Positions 17,577 through 26,559 are shown, counted from the stretch's first letter. The stretch is DNA of 63,621 nt from Erwinia oleae (GCF_000770305.1 NZ_JNVB01000016.1:1-63621); one strand, 5' to 3'. Numbers and translations: made by a program. Notes: generated by a model from the sequence alone, not told the origin.

Positions 17577-18275
17577 TTAGCCGATGACGCTGAAATGGAT
17601 GGCCTGCGGATCGCAGCCGTTGATCGGCACAATATCCTGCGGGCAGGCCGACATCACCACAATGCAGTCAAGCTCGGCGCGGATCTCAACGTAATCCCCG
17701 GCTTTGCTCACCGTGGGTAGCCAGGCAATGCTGTTATCAGCCCTGACCGGAATGTTCATCCACAGGTTTAAAGGCTGGGGAACCTCACGCGCGCGCAAAC
17801 CGATGGCATTCAGCGCCAGACGCATATTATCAGCACAGCTGTCATGGTAACCCTCCACGCCCAGATTGGTATAACGAAACAGATCGCAGGCGGCAATCAG
17901 CGTGTCGTGCACGCCCGGCGACGTGTCCTTCAGCAGCGTGCCGATCGGACGGCGCTGGTTGGTCACCAGCGCATCGCCTTCCTGCGGAATGATTTTATCG
18001 ATATAGGCGCGGGTATGCTCCATTGAAGAGAACTCACTTAAGTCGGCGCTGTTGAACAGCCAGGTATCACATACCTGGCTGCCGGGCGTGTTAATGATAC
18101 GGATCACCTGGCCCTGACGTAAACGCACGGCGCGGCCGCAACGTGCCGGGATGGTATAACGCTCGCCGGGGATCGGGGTGCCGTCAGCAGAGATGGGCTC
18201 GGAAAGGGTTGCATTCGTGCCCAGTGCGTCGCCATTGTCGTGGTCACAGCAGTGAGGATAGGTGAGAGTGCTCAT
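17577..18275 (-). CDS. DUF1989 (urea carboxylase-associated family) protein
   Basis: 232 aa, one DUF1989 domain: IPARCGRAVRLRQGQVIRIIN, then QVCDTWLFN, an EHTR segment, a PGVHDTLIAACD block with a GYHDSCADN motif containing likely metal ligands (His, Asp, Cys), and PLNLWMNIPV. Paralogues usually occur in pairs near urea carboxylase or guanidine genes; here a single copy is coupled to an M20 amidohydrolase, whose 3' end overlaps this gene's start by 32 bp. The reaction is not established. It may act on a nitrogenous product released by the amidohydrolase. Confidence 0.82.
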   Translation of the reverse strand: MSTLTYPHCCDHDNGDALGTNATLSEPISADGTPIPGERYTIPARCGRAVRLRQGQVIRIINTPGSQVCDTWLFNSADLSEFSSMEHTRAYIDKIIPQEGDALVTNQRRPIGTLLKDTSPGVHDTLIAACDLFRYTNLGVEGYHDSCADNMRLALNAIGLRAREVPQPLNLWMNIPVRADNSIAWLPTVSKAGDYVEIRAELDCIVVMSACPQDIVPINGCDPQAIHFSVIG

Positions 18276-19527
18276 GGTTAACTCCTGTCGGTTGATTTGC
18301 CAGCTCTGTCAGGCAACAGGCCAGTGCCTTTGCGCCGAGATACAGATACTGAGGATCGGTGTACTCAGCCGGGTTATGGCTGATGCCGTTATGACTGGGA
18401 ACAAAAAACATACTGGTCGGGCAGTGGCTGGCCAGGTGCATGGCGTCGTGAAAGGCACCCGAAATGAGCGTGGTAGTCTCAATCTGTAAGGCTTGTGTAC
18501 AGGCAAACTGCGCGTCAAGCAGCGTCGGATCGAAAGCGACCGGTGCCTGACTGAACACGCACGCAACCGCAACATTCTCTGCGGCAAGCTGCTGCATCCA
18601 GGCGTCAAAGCGGGCCAGAACCGCCGCATCGGGATGACGAAAATCAAGCGTGAACGTCACCCGACCGGCGATGGTGTTGATTGCATTAGGCTCGACGTGC
18701 CAGCGGCCAAAAGTCAGGCGAAGTTCGTCTGCCGGGAGCGTTGCAGCACGCTGCTCCAGCTGCTGCATTATGCTGCGCGCCAGAGTCATGGCATCCTGGC
18801 GGTCGGCCATCGGCGTGGTACCTGCGTGTGCGGGAGTTCCATGGCAGCAGACCTGATACCAGCGCACGCCCTGAATCCCGCCCACCAGCGCCAGCGGTAG
18901 TCCGGCCTGTTGCAGCACCGGGCCCTGTTCGATATGTAACTCAATAAAGGCTGCCATCGGTACAGTGGCGCGGCGCGGCAGCCCTGAAAAACGTTGATGA
19001 CAGCGGCTGAGCGCTTGCGCAAGCGTGATACCCTGCGCATCCTGATGCGGCAGGTAGTCTGCCAGCCTTGACGGATGGACAAACGCGCTTGATCCCATCG
19101 CGCCGGGAGAAAAACGGCTGCCTTCTTCGTTTGTCCACACGACGACTTCAATCGGTCGCCGCGTAATAACGGCTGCGTCATTCAGCGCGCTCAGGCACTC
19201 CATACCGGCCATAACGCCATAGCAGCCGTCGAGGTTACCGCCGCCGGGCTGCGTATCAATGTGGCTGCCGGTCACGATCGGCGGCAAATCTTCACGCCCG
19301 GCACGACGGATAAAAAGATTGGCGCAGTCATCGGTCATTACCGTGCAGCCCAGCGCGCCCGCCCACTCAATCAGCCACGCTCTGGCGGTTAACTCAACGT
19401 CAGAAAGCGCCTGGCGATCAACGCCGCCGTTATCCAGCGCGCCAAAGCAGGCCAGTTCTGCCAGCCTGTCCAACAGGCGTTGCTGGCTGACAAAACCCGC
19501 GACCTTCAGAGCCGTTTTCTCAGCCAT
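18244..19527 (-). CDS. M20 amidohydrolase (allantoate / N-carbamoyl-L-amino acid hydrolase type)
   Basis: 427 aa from ATG at 19527 (MAEKTALK); an ATG at 19542 would deepen the overlap with the ATPase gene. The chosen ATG overlaps that gene's TGA, suggesting coupling. Family M20 with GSHIDTQPGGGNLDG (metal ligands His and Asp), WTNEEGSRF (catalytic Glu pair), GVRWYQV and a GTPAHAGTTPM dimer-domain motif, then SGAFHDAMHLA near the C-terminus. Relatives AllC, HyuC and UAH hydrolyse the ureido group of allantoate, N-carbamoyl amino acids or ureidoglycine, giving ammonia and CO2. The ABC importer and sigma-54 promoter fit nitrogen scavenging. Confidence 0.85.
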   Translation of the reverse strand: MAEKTALKVAGFVSQQRLLDRLAELACFGALDNGGVDRQALSDVELTARAWLIEWAGALGCTVMTDDCANLFIRRAGREDLPPIVTGSHIDTQPGGGNLDGCYGVMAGMECLSALNDAAVITRRPIEVVVWTNEEGSRFSPGAMGSSAFVHPSRLADYLPHQDAQGITLAQALSRCHQRFSGLPRRATVPMAAFIELHIEQGPVLQQAGLPLALVGGIQGVRWYQVCCHGTPAHAGTTPMADRQDAMTLARSIMQQLEQRAATLPADELRLTFGRWHVEPNAINTIAGRVTFTLDFRHPDAAVLARFDAWMQQLAAENVAVACVFSQAPVAFDPTLLDAQFACTQALQIETTTLISGAFHDAMHLASHCPTSMFFVPSHNGISHNPAEYTDPQYLYLGAKALACCLTELANQPTGVNHEHSHLSSLL

Positions 19528-20332
19528 GTAAGCGCTCCACATCGTCCGGTTGCAGGGGGCGCCTGAACCACGGTGCCAGAAACGTTTTCAGTCGCTCCGT
19601 TTGCGGCTGGCGGAAAAGAGAAGCTGGTGCGCCGCTTTCGACCAGCATGCCATCGGCCATAAAGACCACCCGTGAGGAGATACTGGCCGCGAAAGACATC
19701 TCATGCGTGACCATCACCATCGTCATACCGCCATTGGCCAGCGTTTTAATGACATCCTGCACCTCTTCCACACGTTCCGGATCGAGCGCGGAGGTAGGCT
19801 CGTCCAGCAGCATCAGTTCCGGCCCGAGCGCCAGGGCGCGGGCGATGCCCACGCGTTGCTGCTGTCCGCCGGAGAGGCGCGCCGGGCGGGACTCTGCTTT
19901 GTCCGACATCCCGACCTGCGCCAACGCCGCTGCCGCTTTTTTACGCGCCTCGTCGCGCGGTAATTTTTTGCCGAGCAGCAGTGGGGCGCAGACGTTTTCC
20001 AGCACCGTCATGTGCGGCCACAAATTAAACTGCTGAAAGACCATCGCCAGCGGGCGACGTACTTCGGCGATCAGCGCGGCGCTGTCGCGATGTTTCGCCT
20101 CGCGGCCAGGGCCGCTGTAGCCAAGAAGTTGCCCTTTGATCAGCACCTCGCCTTCATCATAGGCTTCAAGAAAGTTCATGCAGCGCAGCGCTGTGGTTTT
20201 TCCTGACCCGGACGGCCCGATAAGCGTGACGATTTCACCAGCGCTGACTGTCAGGCTGATACCCTTTAGTACGCGATGTGCCGCGAACGACTTGCCGACG
20301 TTGCGTAACTGAATAATGGGTTCGTGATGCAT
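19520..20332 (-). CDS. Polar amino acid ABC transporter ATP-binding protein
   Basis: 270 aa from ATG at 20332 (MHHEPIIQL), 4 bp after the permease stop; the longer frame runs into the permease gene. Walker A GPSGSGKTT, Q-loop in VFQQFNLWPHMTVLENV, signature LSGGQQQR, Walker B LMLLDEPTSALD and H-loop MVTHEMSFA. GlnQ/HisP type. It energises import through the two permeases encoded upstream. Confidence 0.9.
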   Translation of the reverse strand: MHHEPIIQLRNVGKSFAAHRVLKGISLTVSAGEIVTLIGPSGSGKTTALRCMNFLEAYDEGEVLIKGQLLGYSGPGREAKHRDSAALIAEVRRPLAMVFQQFNLWPHMTVLENVCAPLLLGKKLPRDEARKKAAAALAQVGMSDKAESRPARLSGGQQQRVGIARALALGPELMLLDEPTSALDPERVEEVQDVIKTLANGGMTMVMVTHEMSFAASISSRVVFMADGMLVESGAPASLFRQPQTERLKTFLAPWFRRPLQPDDVERLHG

Positions 20333-20336
20333 TAAG

Positions 20337-20975
20337 TTATCCCTCTGTAACCTGGCGGCTGAGCAGACGCACGCTGAGACTGATCCCCTGCGCCAGCAGC
20401 CAGTAACTGATGATGAGCAGGGTGTAAGGCACGATATAGGTGTAGGTAGTGGCAACGATTTGCCCGGTGGTCATGGTCAGCTCAGGAACGGTTATCACCG
20501 AGGCCACCGCACTTTCTTTGATGACTAAAATGCACTGGTTGCCCAGTAAAGGCAGGCTGAATCGCAGCGCCTGCGGCGACTGGATAAACCAGAAGCTTTG
20601 CCACGCGGAGATATCATGAACCTGTGCCGCTTCAAGCTGGCCTGGCCCGATACTCTTCCACGCCGTGCGGAAGATTTCACCGAAGTAGGCAGCGCTGTAG
20701 AGAGCCAGCGACATCACCGTGGCTTCTACGGCGCTCAGCGTCAGGCCCAGAGCGGGTAGCCCAAAGTAGAACACGGCAAGCTGCGCCAGATAGGGAGTGC
20801 CACGAATAAGCCATACCCAGACGCGCCAGATCCCGAACAGCCACGCGTTGCTGCGGCACAGGGCATGCAGAAGAAATCCGCCGCAGGCGCCACACAGCGC
20901 AGCGCTGAGGCTCACGCCCAGCGTGACGCCCAGCGCGCGGGCAAAATCGGGCAGATAGAGCAGAAATTCGTTCAT
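20337..20975 (-). CDS. Polar amino acid ABC transporter permease
   Basis: 212 aa HisM/GlnP-type inner membrane permease with about five helices. The ATPase-contact EAA loop reads EAAQVHDISAWQSFWFIQSPQALR. LRSxxxA-type coupling residues follow. Start ATG at 20975 overlaps the end of the preceding permease by 4 nt. Confidence 0.88.
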   Translation of the reverse strand: MNEFLLYLPDFARALGVTLGVSLSAALCGACGGFLLHALCRSNAWLFGIWRVWVWLIRGTPYLAQLAVFYFGLPALGLTLSAVEATVMSLALYSAAYFGEIFRTAWKSIGPGQLEAAQVHDISAWQSFWFIQSPQALRFSLPLLGNQCILVIKESAVASVITVPELTMTTGQIVATTYTYIVPYTLLIISYWLLAQGISLSVRLLSRQVTEG

Positions 20976-21634
20976 CGGCTCTCCTTGTGCCAGCGACGTT
21001 CAACATAGTTGCCCAGCAGGGCGAGCAGGCTGGTCAGTAACAGGTAGGACAGCGCAATGGCAATGTAAACCTCTAATGGCCGGTAGGTGGCGGAGGCAAG
21101 CTGTTGACCGACGCGCATCAGGTCGGTAATCGCAATCACCGACACGACAGCCGACGCTTTAATCACATCGATCAGTTCGGAAATCAGCGACGGCAGCGTC
21201 AATCGCAGCACCTGCGGGATTTGGATATGCCACAGGGCCTGGCGTGGACTTAACCCGCACACGTCTGCGGCTTCCAGTTGGCCGGGCGGAATGGCAGCAA
21301 ATCCGCTGCGCAGGATCTGTGACTGGTAGGCGGCGGTATTCAGGGTCAGCGCCAGCACCGCCGCCAGATAGCCAGGTAACGACAGATTCAGTTCACCGGG
21401 CAGGTAGTAGCAGAGCAGCACCTGTGCCAGCACCGGCGTACCGCGCAACAGGCTGACAGCGAAGTGGGCGACGCCTCTGCCGACGCGTGAGCGGCCGTTT
21501 TGCATCAGACAGATAACCACGGCGACAAAAAAACCGGCCGCAATGGCGACGATACAGAGTGAGGCGGTGGTCATCGCGCCGTCCGCCAGCATCGGCAGCC
21601 AGCCACCCAGTAGTAGCAGATAGTCGCCCATCAT
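20972..21634 (-). CDS. Polar amino acid ABC transporter permease
   Basis: 220 aa from ATGATG at 21634 behind AGGAG; the frame reaching 21700 would run into the binding-protein gene. It is the partner permease with EAA loop EAADVCGLSPRQALWHIQIP and helices typical of the HisQ/GlnP group. It forms a heterodimeric channel with the next permease. Confidence 0.88.
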   Translation of the reverse strand: MMGDYLLLLGGWLPMLADGAMTTASLCIVAIAAGFFVAVVICLMQNGRSRVGRGVAHFAVSLLRGTPVLAQVLLCYYLPGELNLSLPGYLAAVLALTLNTAAYQSQILRSGFAAIPPGQLEAADVCGLSPRQALWHIQIPQVLRLTLPSLISELIDVIKASAVVSVIAITDLMRVGQQLASATYRPLEVYIAIALSYLLLTSLLALLGNYVERRWHKESR

Positions 21635-21642
21635 CACTCCTG

Positions 21643-22500
21643 TTACAGCGCCGGAGCCGGCATCTGGTCTGCCGGCACGTCCATGACGAAACCGAACCAC
21701 TTCTGCTGTAGCGCCTTCATGGTGCCATCGTGATTGGCTTCGCTAATGCCGTCGCTGAAAAGCTTCACCAGTTGCGCGCTGTCATCGCCTTTACGTCCCA
21801 CCCAGCCAAAATAGGTCGTCGGGCCGAGCATCGGCTTCAGAGTGGTAAAAATCCCCGGACGCGCCTTAATGAGCGGGCCGAGGTTAGCCAGTGACTGCGC
21901 CACGCCATCAAGACGCTTGTTGGCTAAATCGGCATAGGCTTCATCGAAAGAGACGTACTGTTTGATCTCTTTTATGCCGGGCTTGCCGCTGGCTCTGAGC
22001 TTTTGATCAAATGCCTGGAGAACCTGAAGCTGCCCGGAACCGGCCTGCGATCCCACGACCTTACCGTTGAGATCGTCAAGGCTGTTGAGAGAGTCGTCGC
22101 CGTCGCGTTTAAGCAGCGCCACGGTGGATTCGGCAATCGGCACGGTGAAGGCAAAATGCTCAACGCGCTGCTTGTTGACGGTGACGGCGGTGACAACGAA
22201 ATCAAACTTCTGAGCATCAAGGCCAGGCAGAATGCCCTGAAACGGCAGATCAAGCTGCTTCACTTTCACGCCAGGCAGTTTTTTTTCAAGAATATAGTTC
22301 ATCAAATCCACGTCATAGCCAACAATCCTGCCGTTCTCTACTGACTCAAAGGGCGCGTAACGCGCCTCGGTGGCGATAGTGATGGTTTTGCTGGCTTTGA
22401 TACGATCCAACTGATCGGCACTGTGCGCCGCCGTTGAAAAAATGGTGGCTGCGCCGAGTAGCGCCCAGCCGAGAGAGAGTGCCTGCTTGTGTCGTGTCAT
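21643..22500 (-). CDS. Periplasmic amino acid-binding protein (SBP_bac_3)
   Basis: 285 aa from ATG at 22500. A signal peptide (positively charged MTRHKQ, hydrophobic core, cleavage after AHSA near residue 28) precedes a family 3 binding domain: ITIATEARYAPFE, VGYDVDLM, LPFQGILPGLDAQKFDFVVTAV split by the hinge, and GSGQLQVLQ. It delivers the ligand, probably an amino acid or ureido acid, to the importer. First gene of a six-gene operon that ends at the terminator 17520. Confidence 0.9.
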   Translation of the reverse strand: MTRHKQALSLGWALLGAATIFSTAAHSADQLDRIKASKTITIATEARYAPFESVENGRIVGYDVDLMNYILEKKLPGVKVKQLDLPFQGILPGLDAQKFDFVVTAVTVNKQRVEHFAFTVPIAESTVALLKRDGDDSLNSLDDLNGKVVGSQAGSGQLQVLQAFDQKLRASGKPGIKEIKQYVSFDEAYADLANKRLDGVAQSLANLGPLIKARPGIFTTLKPMLGPTTYFGWVGRKGDDSAQLVKLFSDGISEANHDGTMKALQQKWFGFVMDVPADQMPAPAL

Positions 22501-22560
22501 GTTCGTCGCCCCGGTGAAAGTGATTTGAAGGTAATTCAAGTAACTTGACAAATATGACAG

Positions 22561-22577
22561 AAGCATGAAACGTGCCA
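22561..22577 (-). promoter_or_regulatory. Sigma-54 (RpoN) promoter of the ABC/amidohydrolase operon
   Basis: The minus strand reads TGGCACGTTTCATGCTT, with GG and GC exactly 10 bp apart, as in the -24/-12 consensus TGGCACG-N4-TTGCW (one mismatch). It would start transcription about 50 bp before the binding-protein ATG. Upstream, TGCACC (22709) and TGTGCA (22728) could be halves of an NtrC site, but spacing is not canonical. Nitrogen control is therefore likely. Confidence 0.7.
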
Positions 22578-22910
22578 TGCCGGCTGCGCGGCACATCGGT
22601 TCAGATTTTTTGAGATTAAGTTGATGAATTAATGTCGATTATTTTTCATCAGGCCGAAAGAGAGGCACGGAAGGGGATGCGCGGAGCAGGAACAGTGGCC
22701 GGAAAGAGTGCACCATCGCACTGTCGCTGTGCAGGAGTCACGTTGCCATGAGGCAGGTACCTGTGCAGGGCAGATTCACGGCCGACTCTTCGCCTGTCAG
22801 AGATTTATCGTCCAGACTTAACCTGAAGGCATAGTCTGTGCGCACAGAGTGTTTTACACTGCGCGCTGGAAAAACTGAGCAGATAAACGAGTAAACAGGC
22901 GATAAAAGCA
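22578..22910. promoter_or_regulatory. Divergent control region, ABC operon / cold-shock gene
   Basis: 333 bp without a gene. It holds the upstream side of the sigma-54 promoter (possible enhancer half-sites at 22709-22733, GC-rich) and the leader of the cold-shock-domain gene. No tRNA, terminator or further ORF was seen. Confidence 0.35.
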
Positions 22911-23387
22911 ATGAACGGAACGATCACAACCTGGTTTCAGGATAAAGGTTTTGGATTTATCAAAGATGAAAACGGTGAAAACCGTTACTTTCATGTGATT
23001 AAGGTCGCCAATCCTGAACTGATAAAAAAAGATGCATCGGTGACTTTCGAACCCACTACCAATAACAAGGGTTTGTCCGCTTATGGTGTAAAAGTGCAGG
23101 CGGAAAGCAAATACATCTATATTGCTGGCGAGCGCCTTAAGCTCACCTCGATCAAATCTTACCTGGTTTACCGCGAAGAAGTGCCTGCCGTAACACGTAT
23201 TGATAAAGAAAATGCGGTGCTGTCGGTAGGGGTGCTGATGAGCAGCATCAGGCCGAAAAAAGCCGATAAGCCAGACGAGGTGCGTTCGCTGAAAAAACTG
23301 GCGATTACCACCTTCCAGGGAACAACGTTGATCTTCTCGGAAGATGAGATAGACATTGATTCCACGGTAAAACTGCTTAAGGTCTGA
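22911..23387 (+). CDS. Cold-shock-domain protein with C-terminal extension
   Basis: 158 aa. Residues 1-65 are a cold-shock OB fold: GTITTWFQDKGFGFIKDE corresponds to RNP1 (KGFGFI), with RYFHV in place of the usual RNP2 VFVH. The remaining 90 residues (from YIYIAGERLKL) are predicted beta-rich and not recognised; ordinary CspA proteins end at about 70 aa. A weak ribosome site (AGGCG) precedes ATG at 22911. A role in RNA binding is likely; what the extension does is unknown. It is the last intact gene before the Rhs block. Confidence 0.75.
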   Translation: MNGTITTWFQDKGFGFIKDENGENRYFHVIKVANPELIKKDASVTFEPTTNNKGLSAYGVKVQAESKYIYIAGERLKLTSIKSYLVYREEVPAVTRIDKENAVLSVGVLMSSIRPKKADKPDEVRSLKKLAITTFQGTTLIFSEDEIDIDSTVKLLKV

Positions 23388-23540
23388 AGTCATTCCGACC
23401 GTTTTGGTGATGAAATCCTGCGCTATGCAACGGCCAGAATTCAGGCAGAGGCTATTTTGAAAGCCGTTTAGCATTCATTTTCCACAGACCACTAAAAGTA
23501 TGAAGACCGTCCGGGGAGTCCCTGGTGGGCTCCATGCTTT

Positions 23541-23623
23541 TGGTTCGCCTGACTGGAATCGCCTTTGCCATTAACTGCCTGATGGGTAAATTAAATTTAT
23601 TCCTTGTCAGGTCCATCAGAATG
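23541..23623 (+). repeat. Degenerate copy of the 31.99-kb island-edge repeat
   Basis: This 83-bp segment aligns with 31994-32082, e.g. GACTGG(A/G)ATCGCC, GCCATTAACTG, CCAATG-like and CAGAATG blocks, with one 6-bp gap. Its first 16 bases, TGGTTCGCCTGACTGG, match the tRNA-Asn core at 13 of 16. The two copies are direct repeats bounding the Rhs block. Confidence 0.6.
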
Positions 23624-23717
23624 CCCTCTCTCTCCAACAGCGATGATCTGAAGCTGGTTCACTACTCAAATTAATGATTCGTACTGGCCGTTCCTGAGCC
23701 GTTCGTCATTACGGCGG

Positions 23718-23918
23718 TCATATCCAGCGGTCCGCCATTCAAATCGGTGCTGAACAAGAAGATTTCATCTTGGCTGTCGTCCCGTAAATGGTCAATACGC
23801 GCCAGCGGGCTCTATGCCTCGTCGGGTTCGTAAACATATATCTGGTATTGTCCGCTCTGCTGCTGTTCATGTAGCGACTGGTAGCCCTGCCACAGGAAGC
23901 GGGGCTCGGTAATACGGG
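23718..23918 (-). pseudogene. Rhs core fragment
   Basis: About 200 bp resemble the end of the Rhs core at 27613-27800 (the segments encoding a DLNGAPLDI-like stretch, LARVDHLSEE and YIYDPNEAY in the complete gene) but contain frameshifts. It is detached from any tip domain. The following 23920-24060 is AT-rich DNA with no recognisable gene. Confidence 0.6.
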
Positions 23919-24084
23919 AGTAAATTTCGAGCCCTTATCCATGATACGTAAAAGAATTTTTTTTAATATGCAGTTCATGTTTTTTTTGATGTTCGTTTAT
24001 TTTTGTTTTTTTTATTTAACTTTTTAATTCCGTCAACGTAATTTTCAGATGTGGAATGCGAGAATGAGTATGTATGACCGTTAA

Positions 24085-24360
24085 TCACAAAACCACAGCC
24101 AATGATGTTTTTTCAAGAACAAAACAATCACCGAAGTATTTTTTGCTCTTTAAGCCATATCTTTCTACTAATGTATCAGCAGGTAGTTTTTCTAAAGAAA
24201 AAATTAAATCATTAAGGTCGAAAATGGAGGTTTTATTTTCCATGGTCATTTTTAATCTTATTTTTGACACATTCAAAAAGAAATCAGCTCTACTTATCTC
24301 AGGATTGTTAGGTATTTCTTCAATGTCAGGTGAAGATAATAGATTGTGCAGCATCTTCAT
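24085..24360 (-). CDS. Candidate immunity protein for the ART-type Rhs tip
   Basis: 91 aa from ATG at 24360, the only start in a frame that is open for a further 16 codons upstream. It is AT-rich and small and lies 65 bp downstream of the decayed Rhs tip with ADP-ribosyltransferase-like motifs, the position where the immunity gene belongs. No family was recognised. It might be truncated at its N-terminus. The assignment rests on position alone. Confidence 0.45.
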   Translation of the reverse strand: MKMLHNLLSSPDIEEIPNNPEISRADFFLNVSKIRLKMTMENKTSIFDLNDLIFSLEKLPADTLVERYGLKSKKYFGDCFVLEKTSLAVVL

Positions 24361-24425
24361 CCATTTCTTCTCATTTTTTTCATTTGATAGCTTTATTAAA
24401 TAATTAATTTAGTCTGCTTTTTTTC

Positions 24426-24885
24426 TCATTGAGTTGTTACCTTAGCACCTGTACGTGTCCCCATTTGAAGCATTTCAATTTCATTCCATTGATTAATATG
24501 ACTCCCTCCCTACGACCATCCAGCCCCATCAGGAGACGCACCAGTAGGTACTTTAAGTAGAACACCACCTGACCCCTCCTTTATGGCGTGTTGCAAAGCC
24601 ATATCCTTGTTTGGTGTCCAGGATACATATTGACTTTCCCCAGTCATCCCGCCCTCAGCATGTTGCTCCGGAGTAAGGTCCGTCTCAGGTTTAGCAGGTT
24701 TAACAATACCCTTTTTGGCATTCTCAATTTCTGGATGTTTTGCACTTACACCACGATAAAGTTTTTGTTCCCTGCTACAACTTGATAGGCTCATGGGGTC
24801 TATCCACATTAAAGGGTTTGGTGCATACTGATAAAGATTCCAGCCGCCTTTAAGCCCAATCGGGTCGGATAGCGAATCTACCTGA
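24426..24885 (-). pseudogene. Rhs C-terminal tip, ADP-ribosyltransferase-like, with nonsense codon
   Basis: The minus strand carries the Rhs core end ([18 protein letters not shown], then WIDP) joined to a toxin tip: [32 protein letters not shown] and, after an in-frame TAG at 24510-24512, INQWNEIEMLQMGTRTG before TGA at 24426. Arg, SWT and ExE are the R-S-E elements of ADP-ribosyltransferase toxins. The reading frame is the same on both sides of the TAG. Upstream of DPIGL the core is frame-shifted near 24880, so the tip is an orphan. Confidence 0.6.
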
Positions 24886-25055
24886 CCGATGGATCATACT
24901 TCCCGTTTCGTTCGTACCCCCCCTGAAATTATCATGTTATAGTCCATACGCTACCGTCTATCGCAGTAAATTCGTCTGTTTTTACCCACAATATTTTACT
25001 GAAATAACGAAAAACCCTTACTATTTCAGATATCTCATTTCATGATAATTAGTAG

Positions 25056-25376
25056 TCAAGTGAACATTTTAATATCATCGAGAGCATCTTCAGCTCTCGA
25101 TGATACTACTTCATTTGAATTTTTAATCTTATCCATCAAAAAAGGAATTACTGTGCCTTTATTTATCTTTCCATTTATTCTGGCTATATGACCTAAACAA
25201 GTTAAAGCTAATCCACTAATGTCATCGTCAGGATTATTTGCCATTCTCATTAACTGCTTCTCAGCCCAGTCAACATCATTTATATTATAGGCAATATAAA
25301 GAAGAGTGTCAGTGATTTTGCTTGATTCACCAGAGTTAAGCAATTTCTCTAACTGTAGTTTATTTTCACCCACCAC
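25056..25376 (-). CDS. Putative Rhs immunity protein (HEAT-like)
   Basis: 106 aa. Its GTG start (25376 or 25373) overlaps the TGA of the upstream Rhs tip, the tight coupling typical of toxin/immunity pairs. The sequence is helical with repeated hydrophobic patterns ([34 protein letters not shown]) that resemble HEAT repeats. It probably neutralises the 25366 tip. The family is not recognised beyond that. Confidence 0.6.
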   Translation of the reverse strand: MVGENKLQLEKLLNSGESSKITDTLLYIAYNINDVDWAEKQLMRMANNPDDDISGLALTCLGHIARINGKINKGTVIPFLMDKIKNSNEVVSSRAEDALDDIKMFT

Positions 25377-26012
25377 AAATTTTTCCTTTTCTTGTTGTCT
25401 TGCCAGATTTGGTCAACGCAGATTGTTGTTTATTATCCAGAGCATCCCAATCACGTACATGTCCGTGATACTCATCTACATTATCTGATAAAGATCGTGT
25501 TTTATCTAACACAACAATTTCTTTGTTGGAAACATCAACACCAACTCGCCTTGGTGATGTTGATTTAACCTGGACAGAATTATCTAAAGCAGCTTGACCA
25601 TTTATGGGCGCACGACTTTTTACCGAGTTATCAGTTGTACCATGATAAGGAGCATCTTTATATACATTAATTTTATCTCCACTCAACCCCAGCGGATCGA
25701 TCCAGCCCAGCGGATTAGGTGCATACTGATAAAGATTCCATCCGCCCACAAGCCCAATCGGGTCCTGCACCGTAAAGCGTCCAACCTGCGGATCGTAATA
25801 CCGGAACAGATTGTAGTGCAGCCCGGTTTCACTGTCAGCGTACTGCCCGGCATAGCGCAGCGGCTGGTGAGTCAGGGCCGTTCGCTGCGTGTGTCTGTGA
25901 AAACCTTCCGTCTGCCGGGTAAGATTACCCAGAACATCATAGGCAGAACGCAGCTCACCGTTGACCCCCTGTTCAGCGAGCAGTTTTCCTGCTGCATCAA
26001 ATGTAAACGGAA
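25366..26012 (-). pseudogene. Orphan Rhs core end with a second toxin tip
   Basis: The minus frame starts without a start codon at the junction near 26012 ([23 protein letters not shown]), jumps directly to [10 protein letters not shown] and proceeds through the conserved [18 protein letters not shown] and [13 protein letters not shown]. Compared with the complete Rhs protein about 250 codons of core are missing, consistent with recombination between YD-repeat sequences. A tip of about 105 aa follows ([35 protein letters not shown]), probably a small nuclease-type toxin; the fold is not certain. The GTG at 25770 lies inside the core. Confidence 0.6.
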
Positions 26013-26043
26013 GTTAGCAGGTGCTGGTTTCTTTCAATGGTAG

Positions 26044-26397
26044 GAAGTTGATAAAAAACAATTTTTAAAATTATATATAAATGGAGTAAAAGCGTTAACT
26101 GAACTTACCGGAGCGGGTACCAAAGTGTTTGAGATTTTGTATAGAACAGTACAGGAGTTCAAGGATACGGACAGAGTTTTCCTTGCTTATGCACTTGAAG
26201 ATCAAAACATAGTGAATATTTCAGAATCAACGTATTACAGAGGAATGAAAGAGCTTCTTAACAAAGGTTTTATTGCTGAAACAACTGTTCAGAATTCCTA
26301 TTTTATTAATCCTGCTTTCATATTTAATGGTGATTGTTTGTCATTTGTGAAATCATATGTTTTAACAAAATCATCTTCAATAAAAGAATTAAAGTAG
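26044..26397 (+). pseudogene. RepL-like replication initiator fragment
   Basis: The frame is open from just after TAG at 26041 to the stop at 26395, with no ATG at its left. The product has ALTELTGAGTKVFEILYRTV, then a winged-helix part (NISESTYYRGMKELLNKGFIAE) and SYFINPAFIFNGDCLSFVKSY, the pattern of RepL-type plasmid initiators or related regulators. The N-terminus is missing at the junction with the Rhs fragment. It is out of place between Rhs modules, so it marks a plasmid or element insertion. Confidence 0.45.
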
Positions 26398-26559
26398 AAT
26401 GATGGCTTCACGAAGATTATGAAATGATTACAAGTTATTGCTTTCCCAACACAAACGTCTGTCCATATCCTCAGTTAGTTTCTGGTGCTGATAGAGCTAA
26501 AAATAGTTTAATACAGCCTGCTACCATAGATAATTATGTGCAGGCTGTCTGGATAAATG

